DNA from: Echinicola vietnamensis DSM 17526
GTDB lineage: Bacteria; Bacteroidota; Bacteroidia; Cytophagales; Cyclobacteriaceae
Length of the DNA: 64,000 nucleotides
NCBI RefSeq assembly: GCF_000325705.1
Contig: NC_019904.1
Span: 3,474,001 to 3,538,000, forward strand
Reading direction: 5' to 3'
Positions 36,925-45,079 of this stretch are shown here, one piece after another; positions within the stretch are counted from its first letter, which is position 1, and each line of letters opens with the position of its first letter. The notes beneath the pieces are model-generated. The model did not search any database, was not told the DNA's origin, and saw nothing but the letters and a program-made list of their open reading frames with translations. The position numbers and the translations under genes are program-made.

Positions 36925-37593
36925 ATGAAGTGGATATATAGTTTAAAAAGTAGAGTGACCATTGCTATATTATTAATGGTTTTGTTCGTTTCGGTATTTG
37001 TGAAGAATATGCTCGATGAGGAAAATGTAACTGATCTTACTACATCTTGTTCGACGATTTATCAAGACAGGTTGTTGCCGGAAAGTTATATTTATCATCT
37101 ATCAGACTTTCTTAACAAGAAGCAACGTCTCATTGACAACTGTGAAGATGGCACCGAATTTAATGCATTTCAATCCTCCAATGAAGGATTTAATGCAGAG
37201 ATAGACAGTATTTTGGTGGATTTTGAAGCCACCTACCTTACACAAGAAGAAGCTGAAGCGCTGACTGATCTTAAAAGCAATATCCAAGCTTTGTATTCAG
37301 TGGAGAATGCCATGCAGCATGAAGACGATAATCGTGGCGATTTCCAGTCAGCCAGGGAAAGGTCAAATGAATTGATCGCCGAAGCCTCAACTAACCTCCA
37401 ACAGCTGTCCGATATCCAGTTGACGGTAGGCAAACAAGTGAATGACGACTCCAAACGCATCATGGCGGGAAGCTCTATTCTCACGCGTTTTGAGACCGCT
37501 ATTCTTTTAGTGCTCGGTTTGGTTATCAATGCTTTGATATTTGGCGTGGTCTCAAGCAGGAGTAAAATCAGGCAGCGTCCGAATTGGAATTAA
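36925..37593 (+). CDS. Four-helix-bundle chemoreceptor-like sensor protein without output domain
   Basis: This is a membrane protein of 222 residues. TM1 (about 11-27, VTIAILLMVLFVSVFV) and TM2 (about 189-208, FETAILLVLGLVINALIFGV) flank a periplasmic helical region of about 160 residues. The arrangement SLKSRVTIAILL, then a helical domain, resembles the 4HB_MCP sensor of methyl-accepting receptors and some kinases. It ends about 14 residues after TM2, with no HAMP, signalling or kinase domain. ATG 36925 was chosen because an AAGGAG stretch lies 9 bases upstream; a longer frame to 36877 adds an implausible leader. A terminator separates it from the exporter gene downstream. Confidence 0.72.
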   Translation: MKWIYSLKSRVTIAILLMVLFVSVFVKNMLDEENVTDLTTSCSTIYQDRLLPESYIYHLSDFLNKKQRLIDNCEDGTEFNAFQSSNEGFNAEIDSILVDFEATYLTQEEAEALTDLKSNIQALYSVENAMQHEDDNRGDFQSARERSNELIAEASTNLQQLSDIQLTVGKQVNDDSKRIMAGSSILTRFETAILLVLGLVINALIFGVVSSRSKIRQRPNWN

Positions 37594-37613
37594 TTAGCAT
37601 CCTTAAGAACTTA

Positions 37614-37650
37614 AAGGGGGCAGTTTTCGTTGAAAATTGCCCCTATTTTT
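37614..37650 (+). terminator. Terminator or attenuator before the ABC exporter gene
   Basis: GGGGCAGTTTTC (37617-37628) pairs with GAAAATTGCCCC (37632-37643), with one G-U pair, and is followed by TATTTTTATTT. The exporter ATG lies only 16 bases after the stem, so it may act as an attenuator. Confidence 0.8.
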
Positions 37651-37659
37651 ATTTGCCAT

Positions 37660-39408
37660 ATGTCTACAAAAAAGTCTGAGAGAAAAGTTACCATTGGCCA
37701 CGTGTTCAAAACCATCATTTGGCCGAGAAGGAAGCAGTTGTTTATTGGTTTATTCTTGATCATTATCAGCCGGTTGGCCGGATTGGTTTTGCCTGGAGCC
37801 AGTAAATATTTGATGGATGAAGTCATCCCAAACAGTAACATGCAATTGCTCAAGTGGCTGGTCATTGCCGTAGGCGTGGCGGTGACCGTGCAGGCCGTAA
37901 CCAGCTTTGCCCTGACCCAAATCCTTAGCGTAGAAGCCCAACACCTCATTGCCAAGCTAAGGGCAAAAGTCCAAAGCCATATCATCAAACTTCCGATTCG
38001 TTTCTTCGACAACGCCAAAACAGGAGAATTGGTCTCCAGGATTATGACCGATGTGGAAGGTGTGCGCAACCTTGTAGGCACTGGCTTGGCACAGATGGTA
38101 GGAGGGGTATTGACATCTGTGATTTGTTTGGGGCTGTTGATTTATATCAGCCCCATGATGACTCTTTACGTGTTGGTGCCCGTTATTATTTTTGGATTGA
38201 TATCGCTAAAAGCCTTTGGCAAGATCAGGCCAATTTTCAGAGAGAGAGGTAAAATCAATGCAGAAGTTACCGGTAGACTTGCGGAGACCCTAGGAGGCAT
38301 CCGGGTAATCAAGGGATTCAATGCTGAGGCCCAAGAAGTAAAGACCTTTGAAGAAGGTGTGCTACGGCTCTATTTGAACATAAAATCCAGTTTGACCACT
38401 ACCAGCATGGTTACCAGTGCGGCTACCTTGCTGCTGGGCTTGGCTTCAGCGGGGATTATGGGAATCGGTGGCTATATGATCATGAGCGGTGAGCTTACTT
38501 TTGGTGACTTTTTGGCGTTTACCCTTTACTTGGGGTTTATGATTGCACCGATCGTTCAGATGAGCAATATTGGAAGCCAGCTGACAGAGGCTTTTGCTGG
38601 CCTTGACAGGACCGAGGAAATCATGAACATCCCTTTGGAGGAGGATGAAAAGTCCAGAAACCTACAACTGCCATCGATCAAGGGGGACTTGGCTTTTGAG
38701 CAAGTGAGTTTTGCGTATGAGGAAGGCAAGAATGTGGTGAAAGAAGTGAGTTTTGAAGCACCGGCGGGGTCGATGACAGCGTTGGTAGGGACATCCGGCT
38801 CAGGAAAAACCACCATTGCGGGATTGGTAGCATCCTTCCTCAATCCAGCCGGAGGTACCGTGACCATCGATGGTACGGACCTTCAGCAGGTGAGTTTGGC
38901 CAGTTACCGCAGCCAATTAGGGGTGGTGCTGCAGGATGACTTTCTTTTTGAAGGAACGATACGGCAAAACATCCTTTTCCCCCGTCCTGACGCCCGTACA
39001 GAACAGTTGATGCAAGCTGTATATGCTGCCCATGTCCACGAGTTTACGGATCGTTTTGAAGACGGACTGGATACCTTGATCGGAGAACGTGGTGTAAAAC
39101 TCTCTGGTGGACAAAAGCAAAGGATTGCCATTGCCAGGGCTATTTTGGCAGATCCGCGAATCCTAATCTTGGATGAAGCCACTTCTAACCTGGACACGGA
39201 AAGCGAGACCCTGATACAAGAAAGCTTGAAAAAATTGATGAAGGGTAGGACCTCCTTCGTGATTGCCCACCGCCTCAGCACTATTCGCCAGGCAGATCAG
39301 ATTTTAGTGGTGGAAAAAGGGGAAATAGTAGAACGTGGCCAGCATGAGGAATTGATGGAGAAAAGAGGCAGGTACTTTGAACTGTACACTTATCAGGCCA
39401 GAATATAG
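37660..39408 (+). CDS. ABC exporter, fused permease-ATPase (MsbA type)
   Basis: This is a homodimeric-type exporter of 582 residues. Six membrane helices occupy about residues 20-300. The nucleotide-binding domain has Walker A GTSGSGKTT, signature LSGGQKQR, Walker B ILILDEATSNLD and the H-loop IAHRLSTI. The order fits MsbA or multidrug and lipid exporters. ATG 37660 begins MSTKKSERKVT; a TTG at 37630 would lie inside the terminator hairpin. The substrate is unknown. It follows the sensor-only protein on the same strand. Confidence 0.94.
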   Translation: MSTKKSERKVTIGHVFKTIIWPRRKQLFIGLFLIIISRLAGLVLPGASKYLMDEVIPNSNMQLLKWLVIAVGVAVTVQAVTSFALTQILSVEAQHLIAKLRAKVQSHIIKLPIRFFDNAKTGELVSRIMTDVEGVRNLVGTGLAQMVGGVLTSVICLGLLIYISPMMTLYVLVPVIIFGLISLKAFGKIRPIFRERGKINAEVTGRLAETLGGIRVIKGFNAEAQEVKTFEEGVLRLYLNIKSSLTTTSMVTSAATLLLGLASAGIMGIGGYMIMSGELTFGDFLAFTLYLGFMIAPIVQMSNIGSQLTEAFAGLDRTEEIMNIPLEEDEKSRNLQLPSIKGDLAFEQVSFAYEEGKNVVKEVSFEAPAGSMTALVGTSGSGKTTIAGLVASFLNPAGGTVTIDGTDLQQVSLASYRSQLGVVLQDDFLFEGTIRQNILFPRPDARTEQLMQAVYAAHVHEFTDRFEDGLDTLIGERGVKLSGGQKQRIAIARAILADPRILILDEATSNLDTESETLIQESLKKLMKGRTSFVIAHRLSTIRQADQILVVEKGEIVERGQHEELMEKRGRYFELYTYQARI

Positions 39409-39510
39409 GTTCGATCCGGTGTATTTAGGGGATTGGTGAAGGTGAATTTTGGGACAAGTGTAAAAAGTGAATGGTGTGTTAAACCAAAAATAGGGATAGG
39501 GAAGCTTGCC

Positions 39511-39545
39511 TAAGAAATGCCGAGGCAAATTCCTCGGCATAATTT
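39511..39545 (-). terminator. Hairpin at the end of the M56/BlaI unit
   Basis: ATGCCGAGG (39516-39524) pairs perfectly with CCTCGGCAT (39531-39539) over a six-base loop. On the minus strand TTTCTT follows. It lies between convergent genes and could serve both. Confidence 0.6.
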
Positions 39546-39572
39546 GGAGACGGTATTTACCTAGCTGATAAG

Positions 39573-41141
39573 CTATAGATTTTTAATTATCTCTGAAGGT
39601 GGTTTGACCTCGTATTTCTCTTTTTTCCATTGAGGAATGTGGTTATAGACTTGCTGTAGGTCGCTTAGTTTCCCGCCTAATTGACCAGCATTTTTTTTTG
39701 GATGCTTTTGATGTGCTGTGTAGATTTCAATGGCTTTATTGTATGCGGTCAATTGGTCGAACCCCGTTTCTTTCATGATGAATGTTTTATAAAAGCCATC
39801 ATGGGTCATCAAGCTGACTCTGGTTTTATATTTGTCGTAATTCTTAGCATTTTTATACAATCTACTGTACTGCCAATAAGCAATATCTTTTGAGCTAAAT
39901 CCACTGAGCTCTTCATTGGGGACAAGTGTATCATCTAACCATATCCCATAATCATGATTGGTCGTCCATTCTTCCATTTGGTAATTTGAAGCATGCTTTT
40001 TTTCTGGGATGGGAGGTGCAGGGACACCATGCACTTTGGGAGCTTTTTCTTTCTGTTTATCCGACATGAAGTCCCATAATTGCCTCATGCGGTCAATATC
40101 AATTTCGTTTAAATTGACCTTTCCTTTTTTATCCATTAACTCTTGAAGATGCTGATAGTGCTGCTTATATTCTTCTAAATAATCACCTTGCGGGGGAGCA
40201 GAAGGAGGGTGGGGAGTGACCTTTTGAGGAATTGCTTTAGGAGCCGTTGTGCGTTGTGGCTTCATACTGAACAGGAAGGTCCCACCTAAAATAAACGGAA
40301 TAATGAGGGCCAATTTTAATAGGATGTTAGAGAGGTTTTTTTCTTTGCGCATCATGATCAATCTTGTTTTGGTTAGGGAATGTTTTGAATAGCTCACCAG
40401 CTTATTTTGTTGCTGTTGGCCTGCGTAAGAAAGCAGGAGGTTTTGGTATGCGTTGATGTTACCGAATTGACGGTTGACCGATTCATCTGCCAGAAACTCA
40501 TGGTTCAGCTGGATAGCCTTTTTATATAGATGGAAAATTGGGTTGAACCAAAAGATGGCTTTTAGAAGTTCCACCAACAAAATGTCAATGCTGTGCCACT
40601 GCTTGGCATGCACGAGCTCATGATGGAGCAGGCGTGGATCCAATTGTTTTTTTTGATAAGCTGTGTCGTTAACAAAAACATATTGAAAGAAAGTATACGG
40701 TGTGTCTTTACAGGAATCCATCACGAACTTGATACCGTGACGATCAATGACCTGATGAGTCATGGTCCTCCTATAAAAATTCCAAATGGTAATAGCATAA
40801 CGAAGGAGAAAATACATTAGGAAAATGCTATAAATGCCAATGAGGATGTGAGCGATGGGGAGAGCTGCTGTTTCAGGCAGTTTCTCAGGTAATGATAAGC
40901 GTGGTTTTTTAGGGGCCGTTTGCTCGGATGTAAGTTGGGGATTGGACATGACTGAAAAATGTGCTACTTCCGTGGAGGTTCGAATAGGGGAATGAAAAAG
41001 GGGCGCTAGCAGTGAAAAAATGATGCTTGCGAGCAGAAAAAACCGATTAAACTGATGGATTTTTTCCTTGGACAAGAATAGTCGGTAGGCCAGATAGCAT
41101 AACAATAAACTAATGGTCGATTTAATGAGGTAGGCAATCAT
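39573..41141 (-). CDS. M56-family (BlaR1/MecR1-like) membrane peptidase
   Basis: This is a membrane sensor-protease of 522 residues. The N-terminal part has membrane segments (2-20, 36-50, 97-120) and the zinc motif HELVH (174-178) with ELLKAIFWFNP downstream. A further membrane segment lies near 275-293. After it comes a Pro-rich linker and a soluble, probably periplasmic C-terminal domain that is not a penicillin-binding domain. That domain has two similar segments (FMSDKQKEKAPKVHGVPAPP and YNHIPQWKKEKYEVKPP). The start overlaps the BlaI gene by four bases. By analogy it would inactivate the BlaI-type repressor on an envelope signal that is unknown here. Confidence 0.9.
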   Translation of the reverse strand: MIAYLIKSTISLLLCYLAYRLFLSKEKIHQFNRFFLLASIIFSLLAPLFHSPIRTSTEVAHFSVMSNPQLTSEQTAPKKPRLSLPEKLPETAALPIAHILIGIYSIFLMYFLLRYAITIWNFYRRTMTHQVIDRHGIKFVMDSCKDTPYTFFQYVFVNDTAYQKKQLDPRLLHHELVHAKQWHSIDILLVELLKAIFWFNPIFHLYKKAIQLNHEFLADESVNRQFGNINAYQNLLLSYAGQQQQNKLVSYSKHSLTKTRLIMMRKEKNLSNILLKLALIIPFILGGTFLFSMKPQRTTAPKAIPQKVTPHPPSAPPQGDYLEEYKQHYQHLQELMDKKGKVNLNEIDIDRMRQLWDFMSDKQKEKAPKVHGVPAPPIPEKKHASNYQMEEWTTNHDYGIWLDDTLVPNEELSGFSSKDIAYWQYSRLYKNAKNYDKYKTRVSLMTHDGFYKTFIMKETGFDQLTAYNKAIEIYTAHQKHPKKNAGQLGGKLSDLQQVYNHIPQWKKEKYEVKPPSEIIKNL

Positions 41142-41509
41142 GACGTTTTGTTTTTTAACTGTTGGTCGATGAGCTTTTTTAGGTCCCGTAATTCCTCATC
41201 TGTAAGATCTGTCTCGGAGGTGAAAAAAGAGGCGAACTGTGAAGGAGAATTATCAAAGAAATTTTTAATCATTCCTTTCACCTGATGTCCGAAATAGGTG
41301 CTTTTGTTGATCAATGGATAATACTCCCGTGAATTTCCGTATGTCTTGTAAGCAACGACTTTTTTATCAATCATCCTTTTGAGCAGCGTGGCCACTGTCG
41401 TAGGTGCTGGCTTTGGGTCAGGGTAGGCTTGTAGCAGGTCTTTCATAAACGCTTTTCCCAGCTTCCAGAGATAATTCATCAATTGCTCTTCACTTGTAGA
41501 TAATCTCAT
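41138..41509 (-). CDS. BlaI/MecI-family repressor
   Basis: This is a winged-helix repressor of 123 residues. LSTSEEQLMNYLWKLGKAF, TTVATLLKRMIDKKVVAY and the wing GNSREYYPLI are as in BlaI/MecI/CopY repressors, with a C-terminal dimerisation helix pair. It overlaps the M56 peptidase by four bases (ATGA), so the two are translated together. A dyad symmetrical site overlapping a promoter lies immediately upstream, which suggests autoregulation and relief by the M56 partner. Confidence 0.94.
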   Translation of the reverse strand: MRLSTSEEQLMNYLWKLGKAFMKDLLQAYPDPKPAPTTVATLLKRMIDKKVVAYKTYGNSREYYPLINKSTYFGHQVKGMIKNFFDNSPSQFASFFTSETDLTDEELRDLKKLIDQQLKNKTS

Positions 41510-41511
41510 TT

Positions 41512-41543
41512 CTATGTATTTAGAATGTGTTCTATAAATGTAG
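41512..41543. promoter_or_regulatory. Candidate BlaI operator
   Basis: The core TAGAATGTGTTCTA (41521-41534) is a perfect five-base dyad around four bases, within a longer imperfect dyad from CTA at 41512 to TAG at 41543. It lies 3 bases upstream of the repressor start and overlaps its promoter's -7 box. Its function is inferred from position. Confidence 0.5.
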
Positions 41544-41565
41544 AAATAAAATTCACCAAAACAAA
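41535..41565 (-). promoter_or_regulatory. Candidate promoter of the BlaI-M56 unit
   Basis: On the minus strand TTTG (41562-41565) is followed after 19 bases by TACATTTA (41535-41542), a near match to TAnnTTTG. The -7 box overlaps the candidate operator. Confidence 0.5.
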
Positions 41566-41770
41566 CTATTCTGTTAGTTTATTCGGGTTGGAAAGTTGAA
41601 GTTGTTTTGAAAATAGGCTGGAAGTGTGTTATGATTGGATAAAAAATAGCACATACGCATCCATTTCCCTTCCATGAATCATTCTATCTGGAAAAACTGT
41701 TCAAAAGCATCCTTAGGATACTTTCGCTTTTAAGCCTAGGCAGAAAAGCTCAATTTCTCGAGAAACGAGA

Positions 41771-42103
41771 CTACAATTCAAAAATCTTATTCATGACTTG
41801 CCATTTTTCTCCTTCAGGTACTCCAGGCAGGCCCTGTTGATAGGTCCACATGAGGTCTTCCCATTCCCTTACTTTTGGATTGGCAGCGTCCATGGCCGCC
41901 TTTTTCTCAAAAGAAAAATCTTCCGTTGTTTCCATGATCATGAACAGCCGGTTTTCCCATCGGTATATTTCCATGACTTCAATGCCTGCATCTTTGATGC
42001 TTTTTTGGATTTCTGGCCATACCGCTTGGTGGAATTTTTCGTATTCGGCAATTAGCGTTGGGTCGTCTTTCAGGTCCAACGCCATGGTGTATCGTTTTGT
42101 CAT
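41771..42103 (-). CDS. L-rhamnose/L-fucose-type mutarotase (RhaM family)
   Basis: This is a sugar mutarotase of 110 residues. The start TKRYTMALDLKDDP, EKFHQAVWPEIQKSIKDAGI with the catalytic His, YRWENRLFMIMET and the C-terminal WQVMNKIFEL are family motifs. RhaM members catalyse the interconversion of alpha and beta anomers of L-rhamnose. In this cluster of L-fuconate enzymes an L-fucose anomer is the more likely substrate. The gene follows the amidohydrolase with 12 bases between them, so they share a transcript. It is the last gene of the cluster. Confidence 0.9.
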   Translation of the reverse strand: MTKRYTMALDLKDDPTLIAEYEKFHQAVWPEIQKSIKDAGIEVMEIYRWENRLFMIMETTEDFSFEKKAAMDAANPKVREWEDLMWTYQQGLPGVPEGEKWQVMNKIFEL

Positions 42104-42115
42104 TGGTAAGAATGG

Positions 42116-42943
42116 TTATTGAATGCCATAAAATGAAGCCGCTGTGTTTCCCATGATGTCGGCTTGCTCATGTTGACTTAGTTGATGAATATACGCATTC
42201 ACGACAGAAACGTTTACCGGATAATCTGCGGCAACTTGTGCTACTGGCCAATCGCTGCCAAACATCAGCCTTTTGGGGCCAAAAGCTTCGAATACTACAT
42301 CCAAATAGGGACGTAGGTCCTCTCTGGTCCATCGGTTCCAATCAGCTTCTGTGACCATGCCGGATGCTTTGCAGCAAACATTTTCCCTTTCTGCCAATTG
42401 CTTCATCTTACCTGCCCATTCGTCAATTTTACGGTCTTTGATATAGGGCTTGGCCAAATGGTCGATCACAAAGGGCTGGTTAGGAAACTGGCTGACCAAC
42501 TCGATGGCTTCATCCATGTGATGAGGGAAAATAAGGATGTCATAGGTGAAATCAAACTTTTGCAGTTGGCCTAAGCCATTTCTAAAGGATTTTTCGGCCA
42601 TCAGTTCTGGAGGTTGACCTTGAAGGATCATCCTGAAGCCCGTCATTTTTGGCTCTTGGGCATATCGTTCAAGTGTTGTCAAAACCTCATCGGAGCATAA
42701 ATCGACCCAGCCCACTACTTTTTTTATCCATGGATGTTGCTCGGCCAGGCCAAGTAAAAAGGTGTTTTCTGCTAGTGACTCGTCAGCTTGAACCACGACC
42801 GTGCCGTCTATGCCTTCCTTGTCCAAAAGCGGCTTAAGGTCGGTGGGCAAAAAGTCCCGTTGGATGGCTTTCATGCCATCATCGATCCAAGCATGTTTTT
42901 CTGCATCATATTGCCAAAAGTGCTGATGTGCGTCAATTCTCAT
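42116..42943 (-). CDS. Amidohydrolase, L-fucono-lactonase-like
   Basis: This is an amidohydrolase-2-family enzyme of 275 residues. The start RIDAHQHFWQYD carries the metal-binding HxH; PFVIDHLAKPYI and RLMFGSDWPVAQ carry later ligands. L-fuconolactonase belongs to this family, and the neighbours fit that reaction (L-fucono-1,5-lactone to L-fuconate). A rhamnono- or galactonolactonase role cannot be excluded from sequence alone. A terminator-like hairpin lies upstream (42971-43002), so this gene and the mutarotase may form a separate transcript. Confidence 0.88.
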   Translation of the reverse strand: MRIDAHQHFWQYDAEKHAWIDDGMKAIQRDFLPTDLKPLLDKEGIDGTVVVQADESLAENTFLLGLAEQHPWIKKVVGWVDLCSDEVLTTLERYAQEPKMTGFRMILQGQPPELMAEKSFRNGLGQLQKFDFTYDILIFPHHMDEAIELVSQFPNQPFVIDHLAKPYIKDRKIDEWAGKMKQLAERENVCCKASGMVTEADWNRWTREDLRPYLDVVFEAFGPKRLMFGSDWPVAQVAADYPVNVSVVNAYIHQLSQHEQADIMGNTAASFYGIQ

Positions 42944-42970
42944 AGGTTAGTAGGTTTTTGGTTAAGCGCA

Positions 42971-43002
42971 ATAAAACCTGCCAATCCCATGATTGGCAGG
43001 TT
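42971..43002 (-). terminator. Intrinsic terminator within the fucose cluster
   Basis: AACCTGCCAATC (42975-42986) and GATTGGCAGGTT (42991-43002) form a perfect 12-base stem. On the minus strand TTTTATTG follows. It lies after the FAH gene and before the amidohydrolase gene. Confidence 0.8.
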
Positions 43003-43056
43003 GAACCCGAAAGACGCCATAGGAAATCTACGCCGCGGCGAACAAGTATTGCGGCC

Positions 43057-43156
43057 TGAAACTGCTTCAAAATCAGTCGCTTCGCTGCTGCCTTCGACTT
43101 TGCCATAGCGGCGCTATGCCTCAGTCTCCAAACAGCCTGATTTTCTTGCAGTTTCA
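43057..43156. repeat. Large palindromic intergenic element
   Basis: The outer arms GAAACTGCTTCAAAATCAG (43058-43076) and CTGATTTTCTTGCAGTTTC (43137-43155) pair over 16 of 19 positions. A second hairpin, CATAGC-GGC-GCTATG (43104-43118), sits in the loop. A reading frame through it (minus, 42933-43157) has a biased, Arg/Lys/Ala-rich composition and no domain. It looks like a dispersed REP-like unit, but only one copy is in this window. Confidence 0.65.
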
Positions 43157-43217
43157 ACCCTCATGACGAATCCTATTGCATTATTCGGGTTATACATTCA
43201 ATGATTCGATAAAGGAA

Positions 43218-44075
43218 TTACCCTTTATAATTCACGGCTTTCTGACGTGAAGTTCCAAGGCCATCAATGCCCAGCTCTACTACGTCACCTTCTTTCAGGT
43301 AAGTAGGAGGGGTAAGGCCCATGCCCACACCTGAAGGAGTACCAGTGGAAATGATATCGCCAGGAAGTAAAGTCATATAGTTGCTTAAATGGCTGACCAA
43401 TGTAGGGATATCGAAGACCATGTCAGAAGTATTACTGTCTTGCAGCATTTTGCCGTTGTGCTTCAGCCAAAGTCTGAGGTGCTGAGGGTCTTTGATTTCA
43501 TCCTTGGTGACCAGATATGGGCCTAGAGGAGAAAAGGTGTCGTTGCTTTTTCCCTTTACCCACTGACCGCCATGGCTCAGCTGGAAATCACGTTCCGACA
43601 CATCGTTCAGCAGACAGTATCCGGCGACATAATCCATGGCATTTTCCTTGTCCACATAGCTTGCCTTTTTACCGATCATGACAGCAAGTTCTACTTCCCA
43701 ATCAGTCTTTTCGGAATTCCGCGGAATGATGATGTCATCGTTCGGCCCGCTGAGGGAAGTCGTGGATTTCATAAAGATAATAGGCTGCTTGGGTACTTCA
43801 GCGCCGGTTTCTTTGGCGTGAAGCTTATAGTTCAATCCAATGCAGATGATTTTGGAGGGACGTTTGATAGGCGGCCCGAGACGAACCTCTGAACTGATTT
43901 CAGGACATTTGGCCTCGTTGCTCTCCAGCCAAGTGGTGAGTCTGTTCAGCCCATCTTGGGTCAAAAAGTCCTCCGTCCAATCTTCCCCAAAGGCACTGCA
44001 ATCAATGCGTATTCCATTGGCTTTTTCGATTCCTGGCTTTTCTTCTCCAGGATTTCCAAATCGTAATAATTTCAT
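43218..44075 (-). CDS. 2,4-diketo-3-deoxy-L-fuconate hydrolase-like FAH protein
   Basis: This is an FAH-family hydrolase of 285 residues. KIICIGLNYKLHAKETGAEVPKQPIIFMKSTTSL and the acidic ligands in EKTDWEVELAVMIGK are present, then LLNDVSERDFQLSHGGQWVKGKSNDTF, GPYLVTKDEI and DIISTGTPSGVGMG. These are the motifs of the sugar-acid branch of the family. In the L-fucose pathway it would split 2,4-diketo-3-deoxy-L-fuconate into pyruvate and L-lactate. Its neighbours, the dehydratase and the SDR, support this. A perfect 11-base hairpin (44140-44164) precedes it. Confidence 0.88.
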   Translation of the reverse strand: MKLLRFGNPGEEKPGIEKANGIRIDCSAFGEDWTEDFLTQDGLNRLTTWLESNEAKCPEISSEVRLGPPIKRPSKIICIGLNYKLHAKETGAEVPKQPIIFMKSTTSLSGPNDDIIIPRNSEKTDWEVELAVMIGKKASYVDKENAMDYVAGYCLLNDVSERDFQLSHGGQWVKGKSNDTFSPLGPYLVTKDEIKDPQHLRLWLKHNGKMLQDSNTSDMVFDIPTLVSHLSNYMTLLPGDIISTGTPSGVGMGLTPPTYLKEGDVVELGIDGLGTSRQKAVNYKG

Positions 44076-44139
44076 GTGTCGTTATTAGGTTACTAAGTTG
44101 CTTTAATTTTTGTGGGAGATTCCATATCCCCATCGTTTG

Positions 44140-44164
44140 GATTCAGGAAAGCATTTCCTGAATC
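44140..44164. other. Hairpin between the SDR and FAH genes
   Basis: GATTCAGGAAA, a three-base loop and TTTCCTGAATC form a perfect 11-base stem. No T run follows on either strand, so RNA processing or stability is as likely as termination. Confidence 0.55.
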
Positions 44165-44235
44165 TTGGGATTGCTTGGTCACAAGTTAAGCTGGCAGCAC
44201 CAAGCGCTTCATGCTACAGCTGAGCAACGCCAAGG

Positions 44236-44991
44236 CTACATTTTGAGGTTGACAAAACCTCCGTCAATGGGGTAATTTCCTCCGGTAAGGAAAGAAGCCT
44301 CGTCCGAGCTAAGGTAAACGGCCATGGCGGCAATTTCTTCCGGCTTGCCCATTCGCCCTATGGGCTGTGTAGCGGCCAACTTGTCAAACATTTCTTTTTC
44401 CTTGCCAGGATAATTCTTCGCGAGGAATCCATCCACAAAAGGCGTATGGACCCGGCCCGGGGCGATGCTGTTTACCCGGATATTGTATTCGACGTAGTCC
44501 CTGGCCATGGAGAGCGTCATGGAGAAAACAGCTCCTTTGGTCATGGAATAGGCAAAGCGGTCAGGAAGGCCCATGGTGGAAGCCACCGAGGCCATGTTAA
44601 TGATGGAGCCGCCCTTTTCTTTCATCTTTGGAAGGCTGGCCAGGCTACAGTTATAGATGCCTTTGACATTGACTTGATAGAGACGGTCAAAATCTTCCTC
44701 TGCAGTGTTTTCCAAATTGCCCACATGGGAAATTCCAGCATTGTTTACCAATACGTCGATGGATCCTGAAATGGAGGAAATGGTTTGTTTCATCTCTTCA
44801 GTTTGGGAAACATCCCCTTGGAGAAAGGTCACTCTATGGCCCTTTGAGGTCAATTCTTCCGCCACTTTTTCTCCTGTTTTTTGGTCATAATCAATAAAAT
44901 AGACGTTTCCGCCTTCTTCGGCAAAGCGCTTGGTCATGGCCAGGCCAATACCGCTTGCGCCACCGGTGATCAAAATGGTTTTATTTTTCAT
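44236..44991 (-). CDS. SDR oxidoreductase, 2-keto-3-deoxy-L-fuconate dehydrogenase-like
   Basis: This is a short-chain dehydrogenase of 251 residues. The cofactor motif TGGASGIG (about 8-15), NNAG, the catalytic Ser in INMASVAS and the YSMTK (Tyr/Lys) motif are all in place; NSIAPGRVHTPF follows. An acidic Asp at the end of strand 2 (VYFIDYD) points to NAD rather than NADP. In context it would oxidise 2-keto-3-deoxy-L-fuconate to the 2,4-diketo acid. The same family also contains L-fucose dehydrogenases, so the reaction could be the first step instead. Confidence 0.87.
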   Translation of the reverse strand: MKNKTILITGGASGIGLAMTKRFAEEGGNVYFIDYDQKTGEKVAEELTSKGHRVTFLQGDVSQTEEMKQTISSISGSIDVLVNNAGISHVGNLENTAEEDFDRLYQVNVKGIYNCSLASLPKMKEKGGSIINMASVASTMGLPDRFAYSMTKGAVFSMTLSMARDYVEYNIRVNSIAPGRVHTPFVDGFLAKNYPGKEKEMFDKLAATQPIGRMGKPEEIAAMAVYLSSDEASFLTGGNYPIDGGFVNLKM

Positions 44992-45079
44992 AATCCTATT
45001 GCTTCCATTATTTATAGTGGAAAACTAATGAGTTTTGGGAAAACACCTGTCCTGTGGAATGCTGAAAAGTACCCTCATG

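Noticed and set aside
42933..43157. 74-residue minus-strand frame through the palindrome
   Set aside because: Biased composition from the palindromic sequence; it overlaps the start of the amidohydrolase gene.
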